The notes beneath the pieces are model-generated. The model did no database searches. It had not been told where the DNA came from and saw only the letters and a program-made list of their open reading frames with translations. Below, one piece after another: positions 23,698 to 33,531 of a stretch of 64,000 bases of DNA. Location of the stretch: positions 386,428-450,427 of the forward strand of contig DEWY01000013.1 of the NCBI GenBank assembly GCA_002363865.1, given 5' to 3'. The number at the start of each line of letters is the position of its first letter. The stretch's first letter is position 1. Made by a program: the position numbers and the translations under genes. The stretch comes from Caulobacteraceae bacterium UBA3198 (GTDB lineage: Bacteria > Pseudomonadota > Alphaproteobacteria > Caulobacterales > Caulobacteraceae).

Positions 23698-25419
23698 ATG
23701 AGCGGGTTTGTACTGACCATAGGCCCGCCAGATCAGGCGCCGCCCTGGCTGTCCAAGCTTCGCCATCGGCCTGTGGCGGGTTGGGTTCGTCAGGCGGTTG
23801 GCGAGGGGGCGGATGTCTGGGTTCAAACAGGTCCGGCCCGCTGCACCGTCCTAGCGGAAGGCCCCAACCTCGTTTTCGGTGACCTGCAAATCTACGGCAG
23901 CAGCCGTCCGCAGTCGATGTTTCGGACCGCCTGGGATGGCCCGATGCCGCAGGCGCGGGCGATGACCCGGCAGGCTTGGGGCGACTATGTGCATGTGGGC
24001 CTTCCGGGGCGCCATCGCCCCCTATCCATTTTCCGCGCCCCCTCAGGCGGTTTGGAGGCGGTCACCTGGGCCTGCGATGGGGTGCGCGTGGTCGCCTCAA
24101 GCCTGCCAGACTGGTTGGCGCCAGCCTTGCCCCCTTGTTTGGCCATCAACTGGAGCCAGGTGGCTGGGGTGCTGGGCAATCCGACGCTCCACACGGCCGA
24201 GGTCTGTCTGGCGGGGCTGCAGTCCCTCTCGCCGGGCGGCCTATGGCTGGGCGGTGACATCCATCAGATTTGGACTCCGGCGGAATTTGTGGAGCCTCGC
24301 CGGGCCCGCATCGACTGGGCGCCGGAGCTGCTGGCCACGGTCGATCAGGTGGTCAAGCCCTGGGCGAACGCGCGTGCGCTCCTAGAGATCTCCGGCGGTC
24401 TGGACTCTGCCATTGTGGGCGCGGCGCTCGTGGCCAGTGAGGGAGAGATCACCTGCGGCCTCAACTACTATGGTGGTGACGCGCAAGCCGATGAGCGTCT
24501 CTTTGCCCGTGCGGTCGCCAAGAGGTTCGGGGTTGCGCTGACCGAGACGCCAAAGGCGCCAGCGCCGCTCGACCTCGCTGCCCTGGCCGAGCGCTCTGGG
24601 GATCTGAGGCCGGCCCTCAATGGCTTTGACCACATCCATGATGATCATGTGGCGGGGCTGTGCCGTGAGCGCGACATTGGGGTCATCCTGACGGGGCAGG
24701 GGGGCGACAATGTCTTCTTCCAGACGCCCACGCCGCTGATCGCCGCAGATCACCTGGCCCAGACCACGCTCCTCGAGTTGACGGATCTGGCGCGTTGGCA
24801 GGGTATGTCCGTCTGGCGCCTCGTCGGCGACGCCGTTCAGGCGAGATGGACTCGACCGGCGCCGAGGCCAACGCCGAACCTGCTAACCAAACGTGCGAGA
24901 GAGCTCGCTGCGGCGGCCGCACCCCACCCCTGGATTTGCGACCTTGGGACTGTTGGACCGGCCAAGCGGCTGCAGATTGAAAGTCTGGCGAACGCTCTGA
25001 TTGTTCATGGGGCGAGCCGACGGGGCGAGGCGGCGCGTCTGCGACATCCCCTTCTGGCGCAACCGCTCCTAGAGCTATGCCTGGCCATCCCGGCTGTGGA
25101 CCTTGCGGCTGGCGGCCTTGACCGAGGCCTGGCGCGGCGGACGTTCGCCCATCGACTGCCGCAAGAGGTCGCTGAGAGGCGGACCAAGGGGCGGCTCTCG
25201 GCGCACTACGGTCAGATGATCGCCCAAAGCCTGGCGCTCTTGCGTCCGTTGCTGCTCGAAGGTCGCCTGGTCGGCGAGGGGCTTGTTCGGGCCGATCGGC
25301 TTGAGGAGCAGCTCTGCGTCGAGCACCTCATCTGGAGAGGCGGATATGGCGCACTCGTCAACCTCATCATGACTGAGCTCTGGGTCAGGACCTGGGAGAG
25401 GCGTTTGCAGCGCCACTAG
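23698..25419 (+). CDS. Lasso peptide cyclase (asparagine-synthetase-like C protein)
   Basis: The cyclase adenylates the ring-forming Glu side chain and condenses it with Gly1. The 573-residue protein has an N-terminal Ntn-like region without the catalytic Cys2 of true asparagine synthetase, and a C-terminal PP-loop synthetase domain. SGGLDSAIV is at 232-240, the second nucleotide-binding motif GQGGDN is at 333-338, and a C-terminal all-helical end follows (GRLSAHYGQ, EEQLCVEHLIWRGGYG). The ATG follows the B stop without a gap (TAGATG). Together with the B gene, this defines the lasso core operon. The length is normal for the family. Confidence 0.93.
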   Translation: MSGFVLTIGPPDQAPPWLSKLRHRPVAGWVRQAVGEGADVWVQTGPARCTVLAEGPNLVFGDLQIYGSSRPQSMFRTAWDGPMPQARAMTRQAWGDYVHVGLPGRHRPLSIFRAPSGGLEAVTWACDGVRVVASSLPDWLAPALPPCLAINWSQVAGVLGNPTLHTAEVCLAGLQSLSPGGLWLGGDIHQIWTPAEFVEPRRARIDWAPELLATVDQVVKPWANARALLEISGGLDSAIVGAALVASEGEITCGLNYYGGDAQADERLFARAVAKRFGVALTETPKAPAPLDLAALAERSGDLRPALNGFDHIHDDHVAGLCRERDIGVILTGQGGDNVFFQTPTPLIAADHLAQTTLLELTDLARWQGMSVWRLVGDAVQARWTRPAPRPTPNLLTKRARELAAAAAPHPWICDLGTVGPAKRLQIESLANALIVHGASRRGEAARLRHPLLAQPLLELCLAIPAVDLAAGGLDRGLARRTFAHRLPQEVAERRTKGRLSAHYGQMIAQSLALLRPLLLEGRLVGEGLVRADRLEEQLCVEHLIWRGGYGALVNLIMTELWVRTWERRLQRH

Positions 25420-25537
25420 GCGCCAACTTCCCCTTAACGACCGCCGTCGAACGCACCGCCTCACGCTGGACTAGAAAGCCCCGCGAACCTCGCTGACGCG
25501 GCCATCACTGGATGGGTACGGTTTGGCAGACCCGACG

Positions 25538-26470
25538 CTATTGCGGGTCGCTCGCGCCGCTCGGGTAGAGTACATTCTTGAGCTTCTGCAGCTCCTCTTG
25601 GCGCCGTTGGACGCTGAGCCGTTCGAGATTTTGGACCCGGAATTTAACCGCCGGTAAGTCGGCGACATGGGGCAGACCAAGCAGGTCCCAATCCGGCTCG
25701 CCGCGTTTGAAGGAAAGCAAGAACTGGCGATGCTCATCGGGCATGTCGGCGACCATGATCTCGATGAGCTTCGCGCGAATCTCGAGCAACGTCTCCAGCG
25801 GGACGTCCTCGGTCGCCAAGCCGACGAATTCCTGTTCGTACTTCTGAGAAAGGTCGTGCCGCTGGGGCTTCAAGACCGCGTTGAGCGATCTCCGACTGCT
25901 GAGTAGATAGGCGATGAAGGCGCGCCGAAGCTCATTGCTGACCCCTTCGTTTTCGAGAAGCAGCTTCACGTCGTACAGGTCGCGCGGATGCTGTCGATCC
26001 AGCGCAGCGACGATCTTGCCGGCGTAGAGGTCGGCCTGCGAAACTACCCAAGTTTCGGCGAAGCCGTACTTCTGCTCGACGGCGTCGGTGACGCCCATCA
26101 ATTTCGGGTCGTAGACCACGCCGCGTAGGACGGGGGTGACCTCAATCTTGATGGTGACACCGGCTTGAACGTGAAGCCGTTCGACGTGGCCCTCGTCGGA
26201 GCGTTGGACGTTCACCCTAGCGCCGGTGATCGACTTGTTGATGCCATTGATGATGTTGTTCAGTCCTGCGTCGATGCCCTTGATCGACTCCTCCCGCGAT
26301 TGGACCGGGATTTAGGTCAGATCGAGATTGACCGAGAGGCGCGGGAAATCGCGTACGAACAGATTGATGGCCGTGCCGCCCTTGAGGGCGAACACCTTCT
26401 CTGTCGCCAGGATCGGCAGGATGCGCACCCACGGCGAGACCTGCTGCTCGTAGGTCTCACGGTTGGCCAT
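25538..26470 (-). pseudogene. AbiEii-family toxin gene broken by a nonsense codon (and lacking a key Asp)
   Basis: The frame from ATG 26470 reads MANRETYEQQVSPWVRILP, then the nucleotidyltransferase start KGGTAINLFVRDFPRLSV. Where the family has D-I/L-D-L-T-Y it reads N-L-D-L-T and then TAA at 26314-26312. After the stop, the same frame continues in good family sequence (IPVQSREESIKGIDAGLNNI, then QKYGFAETWVVSQADLYAGKIVAALDRQHPRDLYD) to 25538. So there is one substitution to a stop plus loss of the first metal-binding aspartate (AAT at 26329-26327). Residual expression from an internal GTG would lack the active site. It is most likely inactive. AbiEi remains upstream. Confidence 0.85.
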
Positions 26471-27314
26471 CGAGATCCTCTGGGATAGTGATCATGAAGC
26501 GCGGGTCGAGCTTCCCGCCTTTGACCAGCATGCGTTTGCCGGACCCAAGATCGAACGCCTCTGGGTCCAGGTGCGAGAGCCAGCGATGATTGTGGCGGAA
26601 GGCAAAGAAGAAGAAGAGACGCTTCACCTTCACGCTCTTGCAGTCGCGTAGGAGTTTCGACAGGCGGCGCGGGCTGAGCGTCGTCAGGCTCTCCATCATC
26701 TTGTCGACCTGATGGAAGCTCTCCTTCTTGGGGAGCTGATCCAGCATTTCGAGGATGGCGCGCTCCGGCGTGGAGACCGACAGAGGCCATTCGAAGTGCC
26801 CCCAGGGCATTGACTTTGCGCTGCCATGAATCGGGTCGTCGCTGCCGCCCTCATTGTTCGCGACGTCCCAGGCGAGACTCGTCAGCCCGAACGTGATCGG
26901 GTCGTTTTGAAAGAGCTTCTCGTTGTTGTGATAGTGGAAGCGAGCGCCGACGTTCAGATGCTCTACCCACCCGGGCAATGGTTTCGGCCCGTAGAGATGC
27001 ACCTCTCGAATGTTGGTGGAAAGGTAATGGCTGAAGCCCTGCAACTCTAAAGCCGTACGCCCGCCCACGAGGTACACCTGCTGGAGTAGGGTCTGCAGAG
27101 AGATGACCACGTGCTCCCAACGTAGCGTACCGCGTGGTCGGCGATAAACGCGGCGCGCGGGCTGTTCCAGCCAGCCCGCGGAGACATATTGGCTACGGAG
27201 CCCAGTGGAGTAGCCATGGTCGCTCATCCACGCCGAGTCGACCAGCAAACCCTCCGGTAGCTGGGACATAAGTTGGTTTAGTTTGCCATTAGTTCGCTTA
27301 GCCACACTTGGCAT
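26457..27314 (-). CDS. AbiEi-family antitoxin/autorepressor (type IV TA)
   Basis: The 285-residue protein has an N-terminal wHTH-like region (QLPEGLLVDSAWMSDHGYST, LRSQYVSAGWLEQPARRVYRR) and the AbiEi antitoxin body (VYLVGGRTALELQGFSHYL, TPERAILEMLDQLPKKESFHQVDKMME). AbiEi represses its own operon and counters the AbiEii nucleotidyltransferase without binding it. Its 3' end overlaps the toxin start by 14 bp. The partner toxin is broken, so this is an orphaned or autoregulating antitoxin. Inverted repeats upstream fit its operator. The pair splits the lasso cluster. Confidence 0.87.
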   Translation of the reverse strand: MPSVAKRTNGKLNQLMSQLPEGLLVDSAWMSDHGYSTGLRSQYVSAGWLEQPARRVYRRPRGTLRWEHVVISLQTLLQQVYLVGGRTALELQGFSHYLSTNIREVHLYGPKPLPGWVEHLNVGARFHYHNNEKLFQNDPITFGLTSLAWDVANNEGGSDDPIHGSAKSMPWGHFEWPLSVSTPERAILEMLDQLPKKESFHQVDKMMESLTTLSPRRLSKLLRDCKSVKVKRLFFFFAFRHNHRWLSHLDPEAFDLGSGKRMLVKGGKLDPRFMITIPEDLDGQP

Positions 27315-27357
27315 ATTTGCGCATTTTTAAACCAACGTCCAGTTTAAGATTTTCTCA

Positions 27358-27382
27358 TTTTGCTAAGCAAAACTTAGCAAAA
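27358..27382 (-). promoter_or_regulatory. Probable AbiEi operator
   Basis: TTTTGCTAAG (27358-27367) and CTTAGCAAAA (27373-27382) form a perfect 10-bp inverted repeat with spacer CAAAA, 44 bp upstream of the abiEi start. It is AT-rich against a GC-rich genome. Characterised AbiEi proteins bind inverted repeats in their promoter, so this is a good operator candidate. Confidence 0.6.
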
Positions 27383-27949
27383 CCACAAATTGCCAAACCT
27401 AACAGATACGATTTCAAGCGGCCGTAAGGCCCAGCAAAAATAAGGCTGCAAAGGAGCCGCGCACAGCGCGGCGTGAACTGCCATCGAGCGGCCCGCGCCA
27501 TCTCTGCCACAAAACTCGGGGCGGCGCAGAATGCGGATGCTTTGGATGGGACTCCGGAGCTTGCCGAGAAGCGGACATCCCCAGCCGCCGCTTTGAGCCC
27601 ACCTTAGCCGTTCAGAATGTCGGCTAACCGGAGTGGGATGGATAGGCCGCTTTAGGGGCGTGGTAGGGGGCAAAAGCCGGGGTTCGCTGTGCCGTGAGGC
27701 TCGCGCCGCACCAAGCGTGATACAATTTTGGCGCCGACGACGATCATTGGCGGAAATCTGTCGCTCGGATCGCCTCGCGGGGGCGGTCGGACAGATCGAC
27801 GCCCCCCAAGACGCTAAACCGTTCATGGATTGCTACGCCCAGGGTTGGGAGGCGTCGGACTTCGGTCGTGCTCGCAGTAGGCCCGCAAGTCTTGTCCTGA
27901 AGAAGAGGCCGGACATCACGGGGCCCCGCTGGGGATGACCTACGAGGTG
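27383..27949. other. Gene-poor region between AbiE and the lasso export operon
   Basis: The 567 bp hold no convincing gene. Frames on both strands lack ribosome sites and family sequence. The left part is AT-richer around the AbiE promoter. The right part is the 3' flank of the isopeptidase gene. Remnants of an insertion boundary between the lasso B/C half and the isopeptidase half could lie here, but no direct or inverted terminal repeats were recognised. Confidence 0.4.
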
Positions 27950-30361
27950 TCATCGACAGAGGGCTGATTGGAGCCACGCTAGCGTATGGGACGACACCGC
28001 TTGGCGATTAGCTGGGCTGGAAATGACGTGCCCTTCGCCATAGGCCGTCAGGAGTTGGGCGTCTTTCCCGAGCCGATAGAGGGCCGAGAACATCTCCTGG
28101 GCTTGGGACAGGCGGACGAAGTCACCGTCCCCATGAATCAGCAGCACAGGGGCGGTGATCTGGTGGGCGAAGAAGACCGGGCTGTTGCGGACATACTTGG
28201 CAGGGTCATCCCAGGGGGAAACGCCCAGCTGCCCCTGTCCAAGCTCTGACCAGCCATAGTTGGGATTGAGCTCAAGGCCGTCGCGGGGCAGCACCTCATG
28301 ATGGGGGTCAAAGGCGCCGCGCATTGAGGTGAGATTCGAGGGGGCGGCTGAGGCGACCACGGCGCGAAAGCGCCCGCTTTGGGTGGCCGCCATCAAGGCG
28401 CTGTAGCCGCCGAAACTCTGCCCCATGATCCCCAGTCGAGAGACATCGACCTCCCCGGCGGTGGCGGCCACATCGACGGCGGCGAGAATCTGCTCGGCCA
28501 AGCCCTCTGCGGGCTCTTGGCCGGGCGCTCGTGGGAGGCTCGGGATGAGCACAGCAAAGCCAGCCGCGGCCAGGACTTGGGGATTGGCGCTGTAGCGCCC
28601 AACGCCGCGGCCTGTCGGATCTGGGGCGGCGGGGTAGCTGGCGCCCGGATAGGGGATCACCACCAAGGGCGGGGGACCTTCGCCGCAGGCTTGACCTGGC
28701 CCTGCAGGAAGCAGCAGCCAATGGGTGAGCGCCCCTCCAGCGAGATCTTGGCCTCGAAGCCCTCGAGGCGTGGCGAAATCGATCTGTGCAAAGTCCTGGT
28801 TCAAGTTCACGGGCTCGGCCGCCTCGCCGTCGGACCACTTTACCTGCAGGGTCAGGACCTGGGCTGGTGTGCGCCAGATCTCCGCCAGACCGATCGGGCT
28901 CACAGCGCGGGCGACCCTCTCAGGCGCCCGCTCGGGGGTGGCTGGGTCTTGACCCTGAAGGCTCCGCAGCCGCGCCACCTGCGTCTCGTGCTGGGTGAAG
29001 AACCAGGGCTCCTGGTGCGGCTGGTTGACCCGGTGGCGATTGGAGAGGGTGAGGTTTGAGGCGGCTACGACGCTGTCGGCCTTAAACAGGCGCTGGGGCG
29101 GAGCGTCCGGCGAGATCTCGTAGATCTCACCGCCGATCTTTACCGAAACGGCGTCGCCAGCGCTTGGCCACACCATGGCGTCGGGCGCCTGGGGGAGGCC
29201 CTTGGTCATGTTCTTTAGGCCAGACTTGGTCACCCGCCACCAGTCGGCCCGCCCGCCGCCTTCGGGTTCGGCGAGGATCAGCGGTTGGTCCCCCAGCCAG
29301 GCCGCCCGCGGGATGGCGTAGCCCTCGCTGGTGCGATCAATGATCGGACGCACACCGGGGAGCTGAACCCGTCGCGCGCTCGCCCAGGACAGGCGCAGAT
29401 AGGTGGGCGCCTGGGGCTTACTGGTCTCACGCCGGCCATAGACGAGCACCTCGCGGCCCTCTGGCGACCAGGCGATGAGATGGGTGTCCAGGTGGCAGTC
29501 GGGGCAGGGGGTGGCGGTCCTTCCACTCCGGAGATCGACCAGGATCAGGTTGCGCCGGCGTGCGGCGCTAGCGACCCGCAGGGGCTGGTCTGGCGGGGCC
29601 TGCAGGTCCTCAGCCCAGATCATCGCCGCCAGCCACTGACCATCAGGAGAGAGCTCCAGATCATAGATGTCAGCGGCCAGCAGGGTCTGGCTCTGGCCTG
29701 TCGCCAGGTCGAACTGCACAAGGCGCCCCGTCTGGGCCTTCGGGCGCGAAGCCAGATACCGGCCGCTGCCCACAAGGTTGATGGAAGGCGCCCATCCAGC
29801 CTCAGCGCGGGCCCAGAGGGCAGTAAGCGCTCGCCGCATCTCCCCGCCGATACGCAGGCGTAAGGGGGCTGTGTCGTCCCCCCGAGCCGCCACCAGGAGC
29901 TCGGTTTCTGAACGCCAGACGAGGGTCTGGCCGAGCAGCCCCAGTTCCGGACTGACGCCCAGCCAGGTCACCTCGCCGCTGCTCAAGTCGGCGACCCCAA
30001 CCTCCCACGAGGAGCCACGCAGGCGCAGGATCGCCAGTTGATCGCCGCTGGGGGAGAAGGGCCCCGCCACGAGCCCATCGCCGGGCGCGGGCGCCCCGAT
30101 TTGCTTTGCTGTCCCAGGGCCTAGGCGATCGAGACTGAAGACCCGGCTGCGTCGATAGCCGGAATAGACGTCCTGATCGAAGGGACCAGACTCGTCCTGG
30201 GGGCCCAGGCGCTCGAAGACAAAATGGCGACCATTGGGGCTGAACCCTATCTGGCCGAACTCCTCGGCCGATAAGAGGTCATCGATAGTGAACGGCCGGC
30301 CCCAGGCCGGCGCGGCGAGCACCGCGCAGGCGAGGACCAGGCCCAGGCGGGCCATACGCAT
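27950..30361 (-). CDS. Lasso peptide isopeptidase (AtxE2-like, prolyl-oligopeptidase family)
   Basis: Isopeptidases cut the isopeptide bond and linearise the lasso after re-import. The 803-residue protein has a Sec signal (LACAVLAAPAWG) predicting periplasmic location, an N-terminal beta-propeller-type domain (for example DLELSPDGQWLAAMIW), and a C-terminal alpha/beta hydrolase. The triad is visible as Ser649 in GIMGQSFGGYS, Asp747 in IHGDGDFVR and His778 in YGEGHVIS. It is about 100 residues longer than AtxE2-type enzymes as I recall them. Start is ATG 30361; ATG 30355 is possible. It follows the TonB receptor by 12 bp, in one operon with FecR. Acyl-aminoacyl peptidase is the alternative, but context favours isopeptidase. 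Confidence 0.85.
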   Translation of the reverse strand: MRMARLGLVLACAVLAAPAWGRPFTIDDLLSAEEFGQIGFSPNGRHFVFERLGPQDESGPFDQDVYSGYRRSRVFSLDRLGPGTAKQIGAPAPGDGLVAGPFSPSGDQLAILRLRGSSWEVGVADLSSGEVTWLGVSPELGLLGQTLVWRSETELLVAARGDDTAPLRLRIGGEMRRALTALWARAEAGWAPSINLVGSGRYLASRPKAQTGRLVQFDLATGQSQTLLAADIYDLELSPDGQWLAAMIWAEDLQAPPDQPLRVASAARRRNLILVDLRSGRTATPCPDCHLDTHLIAWSPEGREVLVYGRRETSKPQAPTYLRLSWASARRVQLPGVRPIIDRTSEGYAIPRAAWLGDQPLILAEPEGGGRADWWRVTKSGLKNMTKGLPQAPDAMVWPSAGDAVSVKIGGEIYEISPDAPPQRLFKADSVVAASNLTLSNRHRVNQPHQEPWFFTQHETQVARLRSLQGQDPATPERAPERVARAVSPIGLAEIWRTPAQVLTLQVKWSDGEAAEPVNLNQDFAQIDFATPRGLRGQDLAGGALTHWLLLPAGPGQACGEGPPPLVVIPYPGASYPAAPDPTGRGVGRYSANPQVLAAAGFAVLIPSLPRAPGQEPAEGLAEQILAAVDVAATAGEVDVSRLGIMGQSFGGYSALMAATQSGRFRAVVASAAPSNLTSMRGAFDPHHEVLPRDGLELNPNYGWSELGQGQLGVSPWDDPAKYVRNSPVFFAHQITAPVLLIHGDGDFVRLSQAQEMFSALYRLGKDAQLLTAYGEGHVISSPANRQAVSSHTLAWLQSALCR

Positions 30362-30373
30362 GGGACTGTTCCG

Positions 30374-33300
30374 TCACCAGCGCCGTGAGATCTGCAGGGC
30401 GACGGTGCGGCCCAAGGGGCTTGCATTGGCTGGGTCGTACCCGACGCCAAGGGGGGAGTCGTAGAAGGGCGGGTCCTCATTGAAGAGGTTCTGCACAGAC
30501 AGCGCCACCTCAACCCCTTCCAGCGCGCCTGAGCCAGTCGGGGTCCAGCGCGCCTGAGCGTCGATGGGCGTCCAGGCCTCAATCGGCGCGCCGGTCTCGC
30601 TGCGGTAGTCGTCCACATAGTTGAGGGAGGCGCTTAGGGAGAGCGGCCCCCGGCTCCAGGCGCCGGTCAGCCGGCCGCGCAGATCGACGGGCTGATTGGC
30701 GGTGTCGACCAGCTGCACCGGCTGAGCAGTGGGGGTGAAGCGACGGACATAGTCGGCGAGGTAGCTCAGCGATCCATCGAGGGTGAAGCGGTGGTCCTGA
30801 ACCTCCCAACTATAGGCCGCTTGCAGGTCCAGGCCCCGGACGACCACCTCGCCGGTGTTGACGAACCGGGCGTCGATCAGGGCTCGGTAGGCTTCGGGCG
30901 GAAAGAGGCCGATATTGGATGAGGTGGAGGTGGCCATCACCGCCTTGACCCGCTCGACATCCGCAGGACGGGCCGGATCGATCGGGTCGACGAACGGGGC
31001 GTAGGCGCTGTTGGTCAGCGCATTGGGGATGTCAGCCAAGACTGGTTGGCCAATCTGATCCTGGAAGGTGACATCAAACCAGGTGGCCGAGAGGCTCAGC
31101 CCAGGCCAGGACGGCGGACGGTAGTCAACGCCGAAGCTCCAGGTGACAGCGCTTTCAGGCTCCAGATCGAGATTGCCGCCGGTCTGGACGAGCGCCAAGG
31201 TCTGGCTGGCGCCTGATCCCACCAGCACGGGCGAGGCGTTCTGAAGCTGATAGAGCTCCGGCATGTTGGGCGCTCGAAACGAGGTCCCGTAGCTGCCGCG
31301 CAGCTGCAGGCCACTCATAGGCGACCAGATGAGGCCAAGCTTGGGATTGGTGGTCTGGCCAAAGTCCCCATAGCGCTCAGTGCGGGCGGCCGCCGAGAGC
31401 TCCAGGCTTTCGACCCACGGGATCTGTTGATCGGCCCCCAGAAGCGGCGCGCGAAGCTCCAGGAAGACCGCCTCAATGGAACGGCTAAAGGTGGAGCCGC
31501 CGCTGTTGACCGGAATGGGTCCTGACACCAGGCTCGTGGTCTGGGGCTTGAAGCGCTCCTGGCGCGCCTGCACGCCGATAGCCGCCTTCAGAGGTCCGGC
31601 CGGCAGGTCCCACAGCGGCCCGTCGGCCTTGGCGTCGAAGGTCAACACCGTGCTTTGGGTCTTGCCCCGGGTGTAGCCCGATCCGACGTAGCTCAGCACG
31701 GCCGGACCATTGGCGCCGCCATCGCCAAACGGGTTGAAATAGCCGTCCACGGCCGGCGAATAGGCGGTCCTGGGATCATCGGCGATGGCGCCGACCGCCT
31801 CGTTGACGAAGTGGCTGTTGATCAGGCGCTCAGTGTTTCGCCGCCCGATCTCCAGGGCGCTGGCCCCATAGACGTCCGCCCGCCAGCCCTGCGGGAGATC
31901 GATCTCCAGGCCTGCGGCAAGGCCCAGGCTCTCGGCGCGGCCATCGCTGAGGGAGGGGCCCACCTCGTCGGAGAAGGCGTAGCCCACCGTGTGGGAGGTC
32001 GACCCGTTGGGGGAGACAAAGAAGGGATTGCGCTGATTGACGGTGAAGACTGAGACCGGCGCTGGCCGGGCGATCACATTGTCCCGGCGATTGTAGCGCG
32101 CCTCGCCCAGGAAGCGGACACGGGCGCCTAGGCCCTGGGTCAGGGAGACATAGAGATTGTGTCGGGTCTCTTGCGGCAGGATGTCGCCGCCCTGCCGCTG
32201 GTTTTCCAGATTGGGGGCGCCGATGATGAAATCCTTTGGCCGCAGGCCGACCCCGTTCTGGCCTGGGGGGACCGACCATCCCACCCGGTAGGCGCCAGCT
32301 GCGGCGTCAAACACCAGGAGATTGGCCGGGTGGCTGTAGAAGGTCCGGCGGTCTGTGCCCCCAAGGCTGCGCAGGTCGCTCGTGGCGGTGACCTCACGCT
32401 CCTCAGCCTGCAAGCCCCAGCGGCGTCCATATTCATAGGCCGCCACCAGGTCGCCGCTGGCCCACGAGAGGCCTTGGGCGTGGCTGGCCTGCAACTCCTC
32501 GGCGCCCCCGTCACTGGCTAGGCCGACCCGGAGCCGGGTCTCCGGCGCCTCAAGCCGGCGCTTGAGATGGACATTGACCACTCCGCCGATGGCGTCGGAG
32601 CCGTAGAGGGCCGAGGCGCCGTCGAGCAGCACGTCGACCCGCTCGACCACGGCCGTGGGTAGGGCCGAGACATCGGCGAAATCGCCCTTGGTGCCGACCC
32701 CGCCCATGCGCCGGCCATTGACCAGAACCAGGGTCGCCGAGGCCCCCAGGCCGCGGAGATTGACGCCGGTGGCGGCCAGATCATTGGTGGTCCGCCCGTC
32801 GGAGCCGATCAGGGCGCTGACCGGCGACCCTGAGCCGCTGAAGTTCTGGGGCAGGGCCGCAAGGGCCTCGCCCAAGGTGCTATGGCCGGCCTTGTCGATC
32901 TGGCTGCGGTCAAATTGCAGAAGCGGAGAGGCCGGCGGTTCGCCGCCACGGATGAGGCTGCCGGTGATGATCAGCTCCTCGATCATCACTGGCGCCGCCG
33001 CCTCGATGGCGGGCCCTTCGGCCAAGGGGGACGGGGCCGGACCCATCCCGCGGGATATAGGGGTCAGGCCGCCTTGGGTGTGGCGGGCGGGCTGGATCAC
33101 AAAGACCCCCGGCGCGCTCTCGCGGACGCTCAGGCCCGAGCCCGCCAGGAGGTGGTCAAGGGCTGCCCGTGAGGGCAGGGGCTGGGTGAGGCCAGGGCTG
33201 GTCCGTCCCGCGACGACGTCGGGCTCATAGAGGATCTGCTGGCCCGACTGTTTGGCATAGGCCTCCAAGGCTGCGGCCAGGGACCCCGGCGGGATCTGAA

Positions 33301-33385
33301 AGGCGGCGGCGAGGCTCGGGTTGAGGCCCGTCGAAAGCGCGCAGAGCGCAGCGGCGGCGAGAAAACGGGATCTTGTGTTCGGCAC
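30374..33385 (-). CDS. TonB-dependent receptor with STN domain (FecA-type, lasso cluster)
   Basis: The 1003-residue outer-membrane protein has a signal peptide, then a secretin/TonB N-terminal (STN) domain at about 28-105 (FQIPPGSLAAALEAYAKQSGQQI). A TonB-box-like EELIITGSLIRG and a plug domain (GVNLRGLGASATLVLVNGRRM, DGASALYGSDAIGGVVN) come next, then a 22-strand barrel ending in the C-terminal aromatic IDAQARWTP-type strands and the final QISRRW. The STN domain signals to FecR, so it is a transducer of the FecA type. In lasso clusters of this class it imports the peptide or its target siderophore-like form. The next gene upstream is FecR. Confidence 0.93.
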   Translation of the reverse strand: MPNTRSRFLAAAALCALSTGLNPSLAAAFQIPPGSLAAALEAYAKQSGQQILYEPDVVAGRTSPGLTQPLPSRAALDHLLAGSGLSVRESAPGVFVIQPARHTQGGLTPISRGMGPAPSPLAEGPAIEAAAPVMIEELIITGSLIRGGEPPASPLLQFDRSQIDKAGHSTLGEALAALPQNFSGSGSPVSALIGSDGRTTNDLAATGVNLRGLGASATLVLVNGRRMGGVGTKGDFADVSALPTAVVERVDVLLDGASALYGSDAIGGVVNVHLKRRLEAPETRLRVGLASDGGAEELQASHAQGLSWASGDLVAAYEYGRRWGLQAEEREVTATSDLRSLGGTDRRTFYSHPANLLVFDAAAGAYRVGWSVPPGQNGVGLRPKDFIIGAPNLENQRQGGDILPQETRHNLYVSLTQGLGARVRFLGEARYNRRDNVIARPAPVSVFTVNQRNPFFVSPNGSTSHTVGYAFSDEVGPSLSDGRAESLGLAAGLEIDLPQGWRADVYGASALEIGRRNTERLINSHFVNEAVGAIADDPRTAYSPAVDGYFNPFGDGGANGPAVLSYVGSGYTRGKTQSTVLTFDAKADGPLWDLPAGPLKAAIGVQARQERFKPQTTSLVSGPIPVNSGGSTFSRSIEAVFLELRAPLLGADQQIPWVESLELSAAARTERYGDFGQTTNPKLGLIWSPMSGLQLRGSYGTSFRAPNMPELYQLQNASPVLVGSGASQTLALVQTGGNLDLEPESAVTWSFGVDYRPPSWPGLSLSATWFDVTFQDQIGQPVLADIPNALTNSAYAPFVDPIDPARPADVERVKAVMATSTSSNIGLFPPEAYRALIDARFVNTGEVVVRGLDLQAAYSWEVQDHRFTLDGSLSYLADYVRRFTPTAQPVQLVDTANQPVDLRGRLTGAWSRGPLSLSASLNYVDDYRSETGAPIEAWTPIDAQARWTPTGSGALEGVEVALSVQNLFNEDPPFYDSPLGVGYDPANASPLGRTVALQISRRW

Positions 33386-33531
33386 TTAACTTCCCCTCCA
33401 GAACCCCACGCTCGCGCCGTCAGCGACAATGGCGACGGTCGGCGATTGCGGGCCTGTTGGGAGAGACGGCTGGGACGCCCAGGCGCCCTAACCGAGGGAC
33501 TAAGAAAATTTCGAGGCGGTGGGCGACCCGC

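Noticed and set aside
26317..26790. Separate 157-codon - strand frame over AbiEi/AbiEii
   Set aside because: It is a frame-shadow of the AbiEi and AbiEii genes without its own protein features.
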